Part shown: positions 15,250 through 22,902 of the stretch, piece after piece
Layout of the letters: the number at the start of each line of letters is the position of its first letter
How positions within the stretch are numbered: the stretch's first letter is position 1
Source: JAGZHZ01 sp965150505
Lineage (GTDB): Bacteria; Bacillota; Clostridia; Lachnospirales; Lachnospiraceae
Reading direction: 5' to 3'
Assembly (NCBI GenBank): GCA_965150505.1
Contig: CBCTVZ010000019.1
Span: 1-27,874, forward strand
DNA: 27,874 nt
The notes under the pieces: generated by a model
The model's database searches: none
The model's input: only the letters and a program-made list of their open reading frames with translations
What the model was told of the DNA's origin: nothing
Position numbers and translations under genes: made by a program

Positions 15250-15278
15250 TTCCATTTTAAAAAGAATTATTATATAAT
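15250..15278 (+). promoter_or_regulatory. Possible promoter of the phosphohexomutase gene
   Basis: -10 TATAAT (15273-15278) is preceded after 17 bp by a weak -35 TTCCAT (15250-15255). It lies between the CotS-like gene and the mutase. Confidence 0.5.
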
Positions 15279-15306
15279 GAAAAAAAATACAACGGGAGGT
15301 TTTAGA

Positions 15307-17040
15307 ATGGACTACAAGAATATTTACCAAGAATGGTTGGAAAATCCATATTTTGATGAAGCTACAAAAGCAGAACTGCGTGGCATTGCAGATGATGAAA
15401 ATGAAATCAAAGAGCGTTTCTATGCAGATCTGGAATTTGGAACAGCTGGTTTAAGAGGTGTAATCGGCGCTGGAACAAACAGAATGAATGTTTACACCGT
15501 CAGAAAAGCGACACAGGGACTTGCAAATTACATTGCAAAAGTAGGACAGCAGTCAAAAGGTGTGGCGATTGCATACGATTCCAGAAGAATGTCTCCGGAA
15601 TTTGCAGATGAAGCTGCACTTTGCCTTGCAGCAAATGGAATTAAAGCATATGTGTTTGAAAGCCTTAGACCGACACCAGAACTTTCCTATGCGGTTAGAA
15701 AATTAGGATGTATTGCCGGAATCAATATCACAGCAAGCCACAATCCGCCAGAATATAACGGATACAAAGTTTACTGGGAAGACGGCGCACAGATCACGCC
15801 TCCTCATGATTCTGGAATCATGGCAGAGGTAAAAGCGGTCACAGATTATGCTTCTGTAAAGACAATGGACAAAGAAGCAGCAAAGAGCGCAGGTTTATAT
15901 GAAGTAATTGGAAAAGAAATTGACGACGCTTACATTGAAGAGCTGAAAAGTCAGGTCATTCATTGGGATGCGATCAAAGAAGCGCAGAAAGATATTAAAA
16001 TCGTATACAGCCCTCTTCATGGAACAGGAAATATACCGGCCAGAAGAGTATTAAAAGAGCTGGGATTTGAAAACGTTTACGTTGTAAAAGAACAGGAGCT
16101 TCCAGATGGAAACTTCCCTACTGTCAGCTATCCAAATCCTGAAGCAAAAGAAGCATTTGAGCTGGGCTTAAAACTGGCAAAAGAAATTGATGCAGATCTT
16201 GTTTTAGCAACAGACCCAGATGCAGACCGTCTTGGCGTTTATGTAAAAGATACAAAGAGTGGGGAGTATATTTCTTTGACAGGAAATATGTCAGGATGCC
16301 TCCTTGCAGATTATGAGATCGGTCAGAGAAAAGAATTAAAAGGGCTTCCAGAAGACGGCGCGCTGATCAAGACGATTGTTACAACAAATATGGCAGATGC
16401 GATTGCAAAAGCATATGGCATTCGCCTGATCGAGGTTCTGACTGGATTTAAATTTATCGGACAGCAGATCTTAGGATTTGAGCAGAGCGGAAAAGGAACG
16501 TATCTGTTTGGATTTGAGGAGAGCTACGGATGTCTGATTGGAACTCATGCAAGAGATAAAGATGCGATTGTAGCTACCATGGCGCTTGCAGAGGCAGCAG
16601 CTTACTACAAGACAAAAGGAAAGACATTGTGGGATGCAATGGTAGATATGTATGAAAAATACGGATACTATAAAGATGATATCAAATCCATCACATTAAA
16701 AGGAATCGAAGGTCTTGCAAAAATTCAGGAGATTTTAGAGACACTGAGAAAGAATCCACCGGCACAGATCGGAGATTATAAAGTAGTTTCTGCAAGAGAT
16801 TACAAGAAAGATACGATTCAGAATCTGGAGACAGGTGAAATTACACCAACAGGACTTCCAAACTCAAACGTTCTGTACTATGATCTGACAGATGACGCAT
16901 GGCTTTGCGTAAGACCATCCGGAACAGAACCAAAAGTAAAATTCTACTATGGAGTAAAAGGAAATTCTCTGGAAGATGCAGATCAGAAATCTGCTGCTCT
17001 TGGAGAAAAAGTTCTGGAGATGATCAATGCAATGCTTTGA
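15307..17040 (+). CDS. Phosphoglucomutase/phosphomannomutase family enzyme
   Basis: 577-residue alpha-D-phosphohexomutase that interconverts hexose 1- and 6-phosphates, feeding glycogen, cell-wall and sugar-nucleotide pathways. Active-site Ser144 is in TASHNPPEYNGYK; the metal loop DPDADR is at 303-308. GFKFIG and FEESYGCLIG follow, and RPSGTEPKVKFYY is the C-terminal phosphate-binding loop. All four domains are present. Start at 15307 is chosen because GGGAGG lies 7 nt before the ATG; the open frame reaches ten codons further up, with no ribosome site. The stop overlaps the MazG start by 14 nt. Length and motifs fit PgcA-type Firmicute enzymes; sugar preference is not readable. Confidence 0.94.
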   Translation: MDYKNIYQEWLENPYFDEATKAELRGIADDENEIKERFYADLEFGTAGLRGVIGAGTNRMNVYTVRKATQGLANYIAKVGQQSKGVAIAYDSRRMSPEFADEAALCLAANGIKAYVFESLRPTPELSYAVRKLGCIAGINITASHNPPEYNGYKVYWEDGAQITPPHDSGIMAEVKAVTDYASVKTMDKEAAKSAGLYEVIGKEIDDAYIEELKSQVIHWDAIKEAQKDIKIVYSPLHGTGNIPARRVLKELGFENVYVVKEQELPDGNFPTVSYPNPEAKEAFELGLKLAKEIDADLVLATDPDADRLGVYVKDTKSGEYISLTGNMSGCLLADYEIGQRKELKGLPEDGALIKTIVTTNMADAIAKAYGIRLIEVLTGFKFIGQQILGFEQSGKGTYLFGFEESYGCLIGTHARDKDAIVATMALAEAAAYYKTKGKTLWDAMVDMYEKYGYYKDDIKSITLKGIEGLAKIQEILETLRKNPPAQIGDYKVVSARDYKKDTIQNLETGEITPTGLPNSNVLYYDLTDDAWLCVRPSGTEPKVKFYYGVKGNSLEDADQKSAALGEKVLEMINAML

Positions 17041-17524
17041 TTCGGACAGGCAGGAGCAAATAGAAATGCAGCAATTTCGCAAGATTGTCTCAAAGATCAG
17101 AGAGGGATGTCCTTGGGACAAGATGCAGACGCATCAAAGTCTGGGAAACTGTATGATTGATGAGACAGCGGAGGCGCTTGCAGCAGTAAAACTGTATGAA
17201 ACGATGGGTGATTCTGAAAATCTTTGTGAAGAACTGGGCGATTTGCTTTTTCTGATTCTGCTTCAGAGCCAGATTGCTGAGGAGGAAGGAATTTTTACAT
17301 TGGATGATGTGATAGATGGGATTGCAAAAAAGATGATCCGCCGTCATCCGCATATTTTTCCAAATCAGGAAAACGGAGGAGAAAATCCGAGCTGGGAAGA
17401 GATCAAGAGACGGGAAAAGAGTGGAAAAGATGAGACTTTTTTCCGTCAGCAGAAAGAAATGATAAAAATTGTTCAAAAAGAGATGAGCGATTATCTGAAA
17501 AAGAAAATAGAAAAAGACGGATAA
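17027..17524 (+). CDS. mazG: MazG-family nucleoside-triphosphate pyrophosphohydrolase
   Basis: 165 residues; hydrolyses NTPs/dNTPs to NMPs and PPi, a housecleaning role. A single MazG domain: GCPWDKMQTHQSL (28-40), the metal-binding IDETAEAL and EELGDLL helices, and RHPHIFP at about 105-111. E. coli MazG has two such domains; this is a one-domain form. ATG 17027 has GGAG 7 nt upstream and overlaps the mutase stop by 14 nt, so the two are coupled. An alternative start at 17066 begins nearer the family N-terminus. Genomic neighbours match the mazG-yab cluster of Bacillus, where yabN contains this domain. Confidence 0.9.
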   Translation: MQCFDSDRQEQIEMQQFRKIVSKIREGCPWDKMQTHQSLGNCMIDETAEALAAVKLYETMGDSENLCEELGDLLFLILLQSQIAEEEGIFTLDDVIDGIAKKMIRRHPHIFPNQENGGENPSWEEIKRREKSGKDETFFRQQKEMIKIVQKEMSDYLKKKIEKDG

Positions 17525-17853
17525 AGAGGGATTGTTTTCGGATACCATATCTGCTGAGAGCTGAATTTTGGAAGAAAGGACCGTGTGCTTTGAAGTTCTG
17601 AAGGAAAGCACAAGATATCGTTAAAAACCAAGACAGAAATTCAGAAAATTTCTTGACAAACAATAGGGAAGAGGTTATAAATAGACGTAAGAGTTTTGAA
17701 AACCAGACAAAATGGCAGAAACTCAAAATAGAACGAATGCCGCTGACCGGTAAGGATCAGCAGGTAAAGAAAGAACATTTGACCTTGACTCGTATGGCAT
17801 AAGCGTATGTTGTAGCGTCAGGCATAAGCAGAAGTAAGAGGAGGAAATAATCC
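17525..17853 (+). promoter_or_regulatory. hup upstream region: promoter and long leader
   Basis: This gap has no gene. A GTGCTTT/AAAGCAC hairpin (17584-17610) after mazG lacks a T-run. A strong promoter, TTGACA (17653-17658), 17 bp, TATAAA (17676-17681), begins a leader of about 165 nt. The leader holds a weak CTGAcC/GgaTCAG stem near 17743-17762 and a direct repeat GGCATAAGC (17796-17804 and 17821-17829) before the AGGAGG ribosome site. Confidence 0.7.
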
Positions 17854-18129
17854 ATGAACAAAACAGAATTAATTGCAGCAGTTGCAGCTAAAACAGAATT
17901 AACAAAGAAAGATACAGAAAAAGTTTTAAAAGCATTCACAGATGTAGTTGCTGACGAACTGAAAAAAGGCGAGAAAGTACAGCTGGTTGGATTTGGAACA
18001 TTTGAAGTATCTGAAAGAGCAGCAAGAGAAGGAAGAAACCCTCAGACAGGTGAGACAATGAAAATTGCAGCATCAAAAGCTCCAAAATTTAAAGCAGGAA
18101 AAGCTTTAAAAGATATGATCAACGAATAA
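17854..18129 (+). CDS. hup: HU-family DNA-binding protein
   Basis: 91-residue nucleoid protein that bends and compacts DNA as a dimer. Sequence matches the family throughout: MNKTELIAAVAAKTELTKKD, the VGFGTFEV strand, the arm motif GRNPQTGE (49-56) and the C-terminal helix FKAGKALKDMI. Full length. GAGGAGG is 7-8 nt before the ATG. It has its own promoter and terminator, standing apart from the flanking genes in the same orientation. Confidence 0.97.
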   Translation: MNKTELIAAVAAKTELTKKDTEKVLKAFTDVVADELKKGEKVQLVGFGTFEVSERAAREGRNPQTGETMKIAASKAPKFKAGKALKDMINE

Positions 18130-18153
18130 GAAAAAAATAGATAGAAAAACAGG

Positions 18154-18182
18154 GGCTGTTGCAGATTGCGGCAGCCTTTTTT
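18154..18182 (+). terminator. Terminator of hup
   Basis: GGCTGTTGC (18154-18162) pairs with GCGGCAGCC (18168-18176), with two G-T pairs and a 5-nt loop, followed by six Ts. Confidence 0.85.
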
Positions 18183-18247
18183 GTCTGTCAGAAAGAAAAT
18201 GCGCAGAATGCAGATTTTCTTTTTTAAATCGAGCGGGAGGTTAGAAA

Positions 18248-18487
18248 ATGAGACTGGACAAATATTTAAAAGTATCAAGACTGATTAAGAGACGTACGGT
18301 TGCAAATGAAGCGTGTGATGCAGGAAGAGTGCTGATCAATGAAAAACCGGCAAAGGCATCCACAGCCGTCAAAGAAGGAGATATCATAGAGATTCAATTC
18401 GGGACAAAATCTGTCAAAGTAGAAGTTCTGGATGTACAGGAAACTGTAAAAAAAGATGAGGCAAAGGAATTATACCGTTATCTGTAA
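18248..18487 (+). CDS. rqcP: S4-domain protein RqcP (YabO)
   Basis: 79-residue RNA-binding protein. The S4 fold runs from MRLDKYLKVSRLIKRRTVA (start) through the AGRVLINEKPAK turn and GDIIEIQFG. In Bacillus, RqcP helps RqcH add alanine tails to peptides stuck on 50S subunits. Assignment rests on the S4 fold, length and position between mazG/hup and yabP, as in Bacillus. GGGAGG lies 7 nt before the ATG. No promoter is obvious between the hup terminator and this gene. Confidence 0.88.
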   Translation: MRLDKYLKVSRLIKRRTVANEACDAGRVLINEKPAKASTAVKEGDIIEIQFGTKSVKVEVLDVQETVKKDEAKELYRYL

Positions 18488-18498
18488 GAAGAGTACAA

Positions 18499-18527
18499 GC
18501 ATAAATGACACCATTTCTGCATAGATT
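18499..18527 (+). promoter_or_regulatory. Possible sigma-E promoter of yabP-yabQ
   Basis: GCATAAA (18499-18505), 14-bp spacer, CATAGATT (18520-18527) resembles the mother-cell sigma-E form (kmATAtt, N14, CATACAAT). It is well placed 32 nt before yabP. By eye only. Confidence 0.5.
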
Positions 18528-18558
18528 ACAGTAAGAATCAGGAAGCGGGAGGAAGAAC

Positions 18559-18840
18559 ATGGAAGAGAAGCCGGATATGCAAAACCACCGTATTTCTTTG
18601 ACTGGCAGGCAGTTTGGAATGATCACAGGTGTCTCGGATGTCGTCTCATTTGATGTGACGGAAATTGTGCTGGAGACAGAGATGGGAATGCTGATGATTA
18701 AAGGAAAAGACCTTCATGTAAACCGACTGACTCTGGAAAAGGGAGAGGTAGACATCGAAGGAATGGTAGACAGTCTGACATATTCAGAGGGCGGACATCA
18801 TAGACAGGGAGATTCTCTCCTTGGAAGACTGTTTAAATAA
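18559..18840 (+). CDS. yabP: Sporulation protein YabP
   Basis: 93-residue YabP-family protein, whose Bacillus homologue is required for sporulation. The sequence has the family features HRISLTGRQFGMITGV near the start, VVSFD..EIVLETEMG in the middle and LHVNRLTLEKGEVDIEG before the tail. Adjacent to yabQ with zero spacing (TAA then GTG), so translation is likely coupled. GGGAGG precedes the ATG. Role in the mother cell is inferred from the family. Confidence 0.9.
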   Translation: MEEKPDMQNHRISLTGRQFGMITGVSDVVSFDVTEIVLETEMGMLMIKGKDLHVNRLTLEKGEVDIEGMVDSLTYSEGGHHRQGDSLLGRLFK

Positions 18841-19548
18841 GTGCGTATCAGCAGTGTGATCAGTCAGGAGGCAATGCTCTTTTTGCAGTCGGTGGCAGCA
18901 GGGGGAGCGTTATGGTGTTTTTACGATTGCCTTATTATTTTTAGAAAAGTAATTCGCCATAACATTCATGTGATAAATGCAGAAGATTTTTTTTACTGGA
19001 TTTTAGCCGGAATCTTTGTCTGCTATCTGATGTTTCGGAGCAATGATGGAATCATCAGAGGATTTTCGATGGCAGGCGTGTTTTTGGGAGCTTTTTTTTA
19101 CCATGAGACCGTCAGCTGGATTTTTGTGAAAGTCATGTCGCTTTTCTTTTTATGGCTGAAAAAGGGATTGAAGAAAATTCTGAAATTTTTAGAAAAGCCA
19201 TTTGTCAAATTGGGACAATGGATAAAAAAGAAAAAAGGCGATGTGAAAAAGAAACGATGCGCAGCGAGGGAAAAACGAAGGAAAGCCAGAGAGCGAAAGA
19301 AGGAAAAGGATGGCAGCAAGAAAAAAGAAAAGAAAAAAAAGAATACGAATCGGAAGTCGTCTCACAGTGGGGGGAATCTCAACAGTTCTGATTATTCTGG
19401 CGGTTGTTATGATGATTCAGACGCGCAATCAAAGCCAGATTTACGATACATACAAGGAACGAGATCAGGAGCTTCAGAAAATGAGCGAGGAAGAAAGCGA
19501 GCGCACAAAAGAGATCGAAGAGCTAAAAGAAAAGATAAACACAGATGA
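18841..19548 (+). CDS. yabQ: Sporulation membrane protein YabQ, C-terminus overlapping divIC
   Basis: Spore-cortex-formation membrane protein, 235 residues as read. Family-like N-terminus ISQEAMLFLQSVAAGGALW with hydrophobic segments at about 10-30, 48-65, 68-90 and 92-110, then a very Lys/Arg-rich tail (115-235). GTG start directly after the yabP stop, weak GGAAG. The frame continues 239 nt into divIC; residues about 157-235 are therefore overprinted and probably not conserved. A normal YabQ would stop earlier. Either a stop was lost or the tail is truly translated. Confidence 0.82.
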   Translation: MRISSVISQEAMLFLQSVAAGGALWCFYDCLIIFRKVIRHNIHVINAEDFFYWILAGIFVCYLMFRSNDGIIRGFSMAGVFLGAFFYHETVSWIFVKVMSLFFLWLKKGLKKILKFLEKPFVKLGQWIKKKKGDVKKKRCAAREKRRKARERKKEKDGSKKKEKKKKNTNRKSSHSGGNLNSSDYSGGCYDDSDAQSKPDLRYIQGTRSGASENERGRKRAHKRDRRAKRKDKHR

Positions 19549-19624
19549 GTACATAGAAGAAATTGCGATTGAAAAATTGGGACTAGTGCCAAAAGATGAA
19601 ATTATTTTTGAAGAGGAAAATTAG
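19310..19624 (+). CDS. divIC: Septum-formation initiator, DivIC/FtsL-like
   Basis: 104-residue bitopic division protein of the FtsB/DivIC type. A basic cytoplasmic N-terminus (MAARKKKRKKRIR) precedes a membrane segment VGGISTVLIILAVVMMIQ (about 20-37) and an extracytoplasmic coiled coil (LQKMSEEESERTKEIEELKEKI, about 53-74). The tail IAIEKLGLVPKDEIIF is typical of the family. AGGAAAAGG before ATG gives a usable ribosome site. Works with DivIB and FtsL at the division site. It lies in another frame inside the end of yabQ. Confidence 0.9.
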   Translation: MAARKKKRKKRIRIGSRLTVGGISTVLIILAVVMMIQTRNQSQIYDTYKERDQELQKMSEEESERTKEIEELKEKINTDEYIEEIAIEKLGLVPKDEIIFEEEN

Positions 19625-19627
19625 TGC

Positions 19628-19656
19628 TTGACAAAAAAGAAAAAATCGGGTATAAT
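19628..19656 (+). promoter_or_regulatory. Consensus promoter of tRNA-Met
   Basis: TTGACA (19628-19633), 17-bp spacer, TATAAT (19651-19656), twelve bases before the mature tRNA. Confidence 0.92.
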
Positions 19657-19668
19657 TTCAAACTGTGT

Positions 19669-19742
19669 GGCGGAATAGCTCAGTTGGCTAGAGCACACGG
19701 TTCATACCCGTGGTGTCGAGAGTTCAAATCTCCCTTCCGCTA
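19669..19742 (+). tRNA. tRNA-Met (CAT), elongator type
   Basis: Acceptor GGCGGAA pairs with TTCCGCT (G1-T72 wobble); D arm GCTC/GAGC; anticodon stem CACGG/CCGTG around TTCATAC, anticodon CAT; T arm GAGAG-TTCAAAT-CTCCC with one A-C mismatch; discriminator A. CCA is not encoded. Initiator features (C1-A72 mismatch, GGG/CCC anticodon stem) are absent. A lysidine-type Ile tRNA also reads CAT, so the elongator call is the most likely of two. Confidence 0.92.
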
Positions 19743-19748
19743 TGAAGA

Positions 19749-19781
19749 GGAACTGATGTACAGAAGTGCATCAGTTTTTTT
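19749..19781 (+). terminator. Terminator after tRNA-Met
   Basis: AACTGATG (19751-19758) pairs with CATCAGTT (19769-19776), followed by a run of Ts. Confidence 0.85.
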
Positions 19782-19794
19782 GTGCTTAAAAAAC

Positions 19795-19891
19795 TTGTTG
19801 AAAAATTTTGAAGTCAGGCATATTTTGTCAACAAATTTAAAAAAAATGATGACTGATTTTGACAGATCTCTCAGAGAAAAGAACGTATAAT
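19795..19891 (+). promoter_or_regulatory. Spo0A-style promoter of spoIIE with 21-bp spacing
   Basis: TTGACA (19859-19864) is separated from TATAAT (19886-19891) by 21 bp, the unusual spacing known for the Bacillus spoIIE and spoIIG promoters, which Spo0A activates. Upstream, TTGTTGAAAAA (19795-19805) and TTTTGTCAACA (19823-19833) resemble 0A boxes (TTTGTCGAAA). A further near-match, TGTCAAAA on the other strand, overlaps the -35. Confidence 0.65.
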
Positions 19892-19927
19892 ACTCTCTTG
19901 ATAACCGGATTGTCAGGAGGGGAGAAT

Positions 19928-21409
19928 ATGGGGATATGGATTGCTGTTTTGATGATTTTTTTTGTGGGAAGCAGCCTTTGGTGCTATCAAAAAGGAAGAA
20001 TGCAGGAGGAAGTGGATCAGGAACAGACAGCGGCGACACTGGCTGGACCAGGCAGAGAGATGATTTTAAAATATTCGGATTCTTTTTTGCAGCTTGCCCA
20101 GACATTTCGGGAGATGCCGGAAAAAAAAGAACGACTGTCTGAGGAAGAAGTTCAGGATATGTTCAACGAGATCGAGAGGCATATCTGCAGAAAATGTGAG
20201 AACTGGAGAGAATGCTGGAAAACTGAGTATTATCAGACGTATCGGATGATGTATGAGATGCTGGCAGCGGCGGAAGAAGAAGGGGAAGTGGAAGCAGCTG
20301 AGAAAATACAGGGATTTTATGATCGCTGTCTGTATGTGGATCAGATGCTAGAGCAGATGACGCAGTTGTTTTATCGCGCAAAACTGAATCTGATGTGGAG
20401 CAATCGAATGCTGGAAAACCGTTCTGTCATTGCTTCACAGTTATATGAAACGGCTTGTCTGATGGACGGCTTGGCATCGAAGATTTACAGCGTGGAAGGA
20501 GCGGACGATTTTCAAAAACAGCAGATTAAACTGAGATTAAAAATGAAAAATGTGCAGGTGCGTGAGATTTTGATTCAGAATCAGGAACATCGAAAAGTAT
20601 ATCTGACGATGAGGATGGTAAGAGGCGAGTGTATCTCCACAAAAGAGGCGGCATCCATCTTGAGTGAGGTATATAAGACACAGATGATTCCAGCTCCTGA
20701 CAGCAAGAGAATTGTAAACAGAGAATACGGTACGGTACTGTTTGTGGAAGACACCGTTTACTATATGCTAAATGGAGTTGCAAGGGCAACGAGAGACGGA
20801 GAAATTGTTTCAGGAGATAACTTTACATTTTTGACAAAAGACAATGGACAAGTGATTATGAGTTTATGCGATGGAATGGGATCGGGAATCGGCGCAAGCA
20901 AAGAGAGCGAGACGGTGATAGAATTGCTGGAACAGTTTTTAGATGCTGGATTTGGAATGGACACGGCAGTCAGAATGATCAATTCCGTGATGGTTTTAAG
21001 AGAAGATGAGGCTATTTTTTCTACGATTGATCTGTGCGCGGTAGACTTATACAGCGGTATGTGCGATCTGTTAAAAATTGGCGCATCGACAACGTTTATA
21101 CGCCATGGAGAGCAGATCGAAACGATTCGCTCTACGAGTCTTCCGGTAGGCGTGATGAAGAATGTAGATTATGAACATACAAAGAAAAAATTGTATGACG
21201 GCGACTTTATTGTGATGGTTTCGGATGGGGTACTGGATGCGATGCCGCAGAGAAAAGCAGAGGAGACGATTGGAAAATGGATTTTGCAGTCTGAGACGAT
21301 GAATGCGAAAGAATTGGCGGAAGAGTTGTTGGAGGGCGTATTGAAGCAAAGATGCCAAAGAGCAGAGGATGATATGACCATTTTGATTGGAACAATTTGG
21401 AAGAAATAG
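19928..21409 (+). CDS. spoIIE: Stage II sporulation protein E-like phosphatase, shortened membrane part
   Basis: PP2C-type Ser/Thr phosphatase that dephosphorylates SpoIIAA and so activates sigma-F in the forespore. 493 residues: one membrane segment (about 3-20, IWIAVLMIFFVGSSLW), a regulatory region with conserved C87-x2-C90..C96-W, a helical linker, and the phosphatase domain (about 285-493) with DGMGSG (315-320), VSDGVLDA (431-438) and DDMTI (481-485). Bacillus SpoIIE is about 827 residues with ten membrane helices, so this one lacks most of the membrane domain. Start at 19928 is chosen because AGGAGGGGAGA precedes it; the longer frame from 19859 lies in the promoter. Next is tilS. Confidence 0.9.
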   Translation: MGIWIAVLMIFFVGSSLWCYQKGRMQEEVDQEQTAATLAGPGREMILKYSDSFLQLAQTFREMPEKKERLSEEEVQDMFNEIERHICRKCENWRECWKTEYYQTYRMMYEMLAAAEEEGEVEAAEKIQGFYDRCLYVDQMLEQMTQLFYRAKLNLMWSNRMLENRSVIASQLYETACLMDGLASKIYSVEGADDFQKQQIKLRLKMKNVQVREILIQNQEHRKVYLTMRMVRGECISTKEAASILSEVYKTQMIPAPDSKRIVNREYGTVLFVEDTVYYMLNGVARATRDGEIVSGDNFTFLTKDNGQVIMSLCDGMGSGIGASKESETVIELLEQFLDAGFGMDTAVRMINSVMVLREDEAIFSTIDLCAVDLYSGMCDLLKIGASTTFIRHGEQIETIRSTSLPVGVMKNVDYEHTKKKLYDGDFIVMVSDGVLDAMPQRKAEETIGKWILQSETMNAKELAEELLEGVLKQRCQRAEDDMTILIGTIWKK

Positions 21410-21440
21410 ACGTTTCGAGAAATCAGAACGGGAAATAGGC

Positions 21441-21469
21441 TTGCATTTTTTGCGGAAAATTTGTATAGT
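21441..21469 (+). promoter_or_regulatory. Promoter of tilS-hpt-ftsH
   Basis: TTGCAT (21441-21446), 17-bp spacer, TATAGT (21464-21469), about 30 nt before the tilS start. Confidence 0.7.
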
Positions 21470-21504
21470 AGAAAAGCAAAAATCAGCAGAAAGAACGGAG
21501 AATG

Positions 21505-22902
21505 ATGAAAAAAGGAATAGAAATGATCCGTCAATATCGTATGATTGAAGAAGGAGACCATGTTGTGGCAGGTGTATCAGGAGGACCTGACTCCGTATAC
21601 CTGCTTTTTTTATTGACGGAGTATAAAAAGAATGTGCCATTTTCAATCAGTGTAGTCCATGTAGAACATGGAATACGCGGACAGGAAAGCAAAGAAGATG
21701 CACAGTTTGTACGACAGCTCTGTATGAGGATGAAGATTCCATTTTTCCTTTTTGAGACAGACGTGCAGATGGAGGCAAAAGTCAGAAAAATTTCCACGGA
21801 GGAAGCTGGACGAATGATCCGATATGAAGCCTTTGATGAGATTTGTCACAAATATGGCGCAAATAAGATTGCGATTGCGCATAACGAAGAGGATCAGGCA
21901 GAAACCATCTTATGGAATCTGTCAAGAGGAAGCGGGCTTGCAGGACTGTGCGGAATGCAGCCAGTCAGAGGGAATTTGATTCGTCCGCTTCTTACGACAT
22001 CGAGGGTAGAGATTGAAAAATGGCTTGAGGAAAATGGAGTGGAGACACGGCAGGATAAGACGAATCTGGAGGAGATCTATACAAGAAATAAAATACGACA
22101 TCAGATTATTCCAAGACTGAAAAGCGGGATTAATGCGCAGGCAGTCAGACATATTGCTGAGGCTGGACAAAAGATCCAAAGAGCAGAAAGTTTTCTGCAA
22201 AAGATGACGGATCAGGCAGAGGAACAATGTCTGGAACGAGAGGAAAATTGTGTAAAAATCAGATTAGAGTTGTTTTTAAAGCAAGAACCGATTATTCAGG
22301 AGTATCTGATTCGGAGAGCCATCCATGCGTTGGCAGACAGCTTGAAAGATGTTACAAACAGACATATAGAAGCCTTGCTGAAAATTGCTAATGGAGCAGA
22401 ACAAAGTCAGACCAATCTGCCGGGAGGTGTGAGAGGAAAAAAAGAAAAAGGCTTTTTGATTTTGACTTCCTCAGAATTTCAAAGAGAAGAAAAGAAAAAA
22501 AATATTTTCATAGAAGTGGATGTCCCAAGCGTAGTATATCTGGAAAACAGTATGGCAGAGTTTACTTTGGAGGAAATGAAATATCAAAGAATTCCAGAAA
22601 AATCGTATACGAAATGGATTGATTATGATACAATAAAAAGCAGATTAATCTTACGCAGCAGACTTCCTGGAGATTATCTCATTATAAACAAGGAGGGCGG
22701 AAAGAAAAAGCTGAAAGATTATTTGATTGATATGAAAGTTCCCAGAGAGGAAAGGGATTCCATTTTACTTCTCGCTGACGGCTCTCATATTTTATGGGTG
22801 GTTGGTTTTCGGATCAGCGAAGCGTGTAAGGTAAAAGAAGGAACAAAACATCTTTTAAAAATAAAAATTACAAAGGAGAATGAATATGGAACACAAGATT
22901 AA
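21505..22902 (+). CDS. tilS: tRNA(Ile)-lysidine synthetase
   Basis: 465-residue PP-loop ATPase that converts C34 of the CAU isoleucine tRNA to lysidine so that it reads AUA. PP-loop SGGPDS at 25-30, followed by HVEHGIRG..S..DA and HNEEDQAET (about 120-128). LSRGSGLAGLCGM and RN..RH..IP complete the N-terminal module. The C-terminal TilS domain carries RSRLPGDYL and KKLKDYLIDMKVPRE. Essential in most bacteria. Two ATGs in tandem; GGAG is 4 nt before the second, which I use. It overlaps the hpt start by 17 nt. Confidence 0.95.
   Translation: MKKGIEMIRQYRMIEEGDHVVAGVSGGPDSVYLLFLLTEYKKNVPFSISVVHVEHGIRGQESKEDAQFVRQLCMRMKIPFFLFETDVQMEAKVRKISTEEAGRMIRYEAFDEICHKYGANKIAIAHNEEDQAETILWNLSRGSGLAGLCGMQPVRGNLIRPLLTTSRVEIEKWLEENGVETRQDKTNLEEIYTRNKIRHQIIPRLKSGINAQAVRHIAEAGQKIQRAESFLQKMTDQAEEQCLEREENCVKIRLELFLKQEPIIQEYLIRRAIHALADSLKDVTNRHIEALLKIANGAEQSQTNLPGGVRGKKEKGFLILTSSEFQREEKKKNIFIEVDVPSVVYLENSMAEFTLEEMKYQRIPEKSYTKWIDYDTIKSRLILRSRLPGDYLIINKEGGKKKLKDYLIDMKVPREERDSILLLADGSHILWVVGFRISEACKVKEGTKHLLKIKITKENEYGTQD

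Noticed and set aside
17584..17611. Hairpin GTGCTTT/AAAGCAC as a mazG terminator
   Set aside because: No T-run follows on either strand, so it is noted only as a hairpin.
19669..19742. Initiator or lysidine-type Ile identity for the CAT tRNA
   Set aside because: Initiator hallmarks are missing, and gene context matches the elongator Met tRNA near spoIIE in Bacillus. The Ile form cannot be fully excluded from sequence alone.
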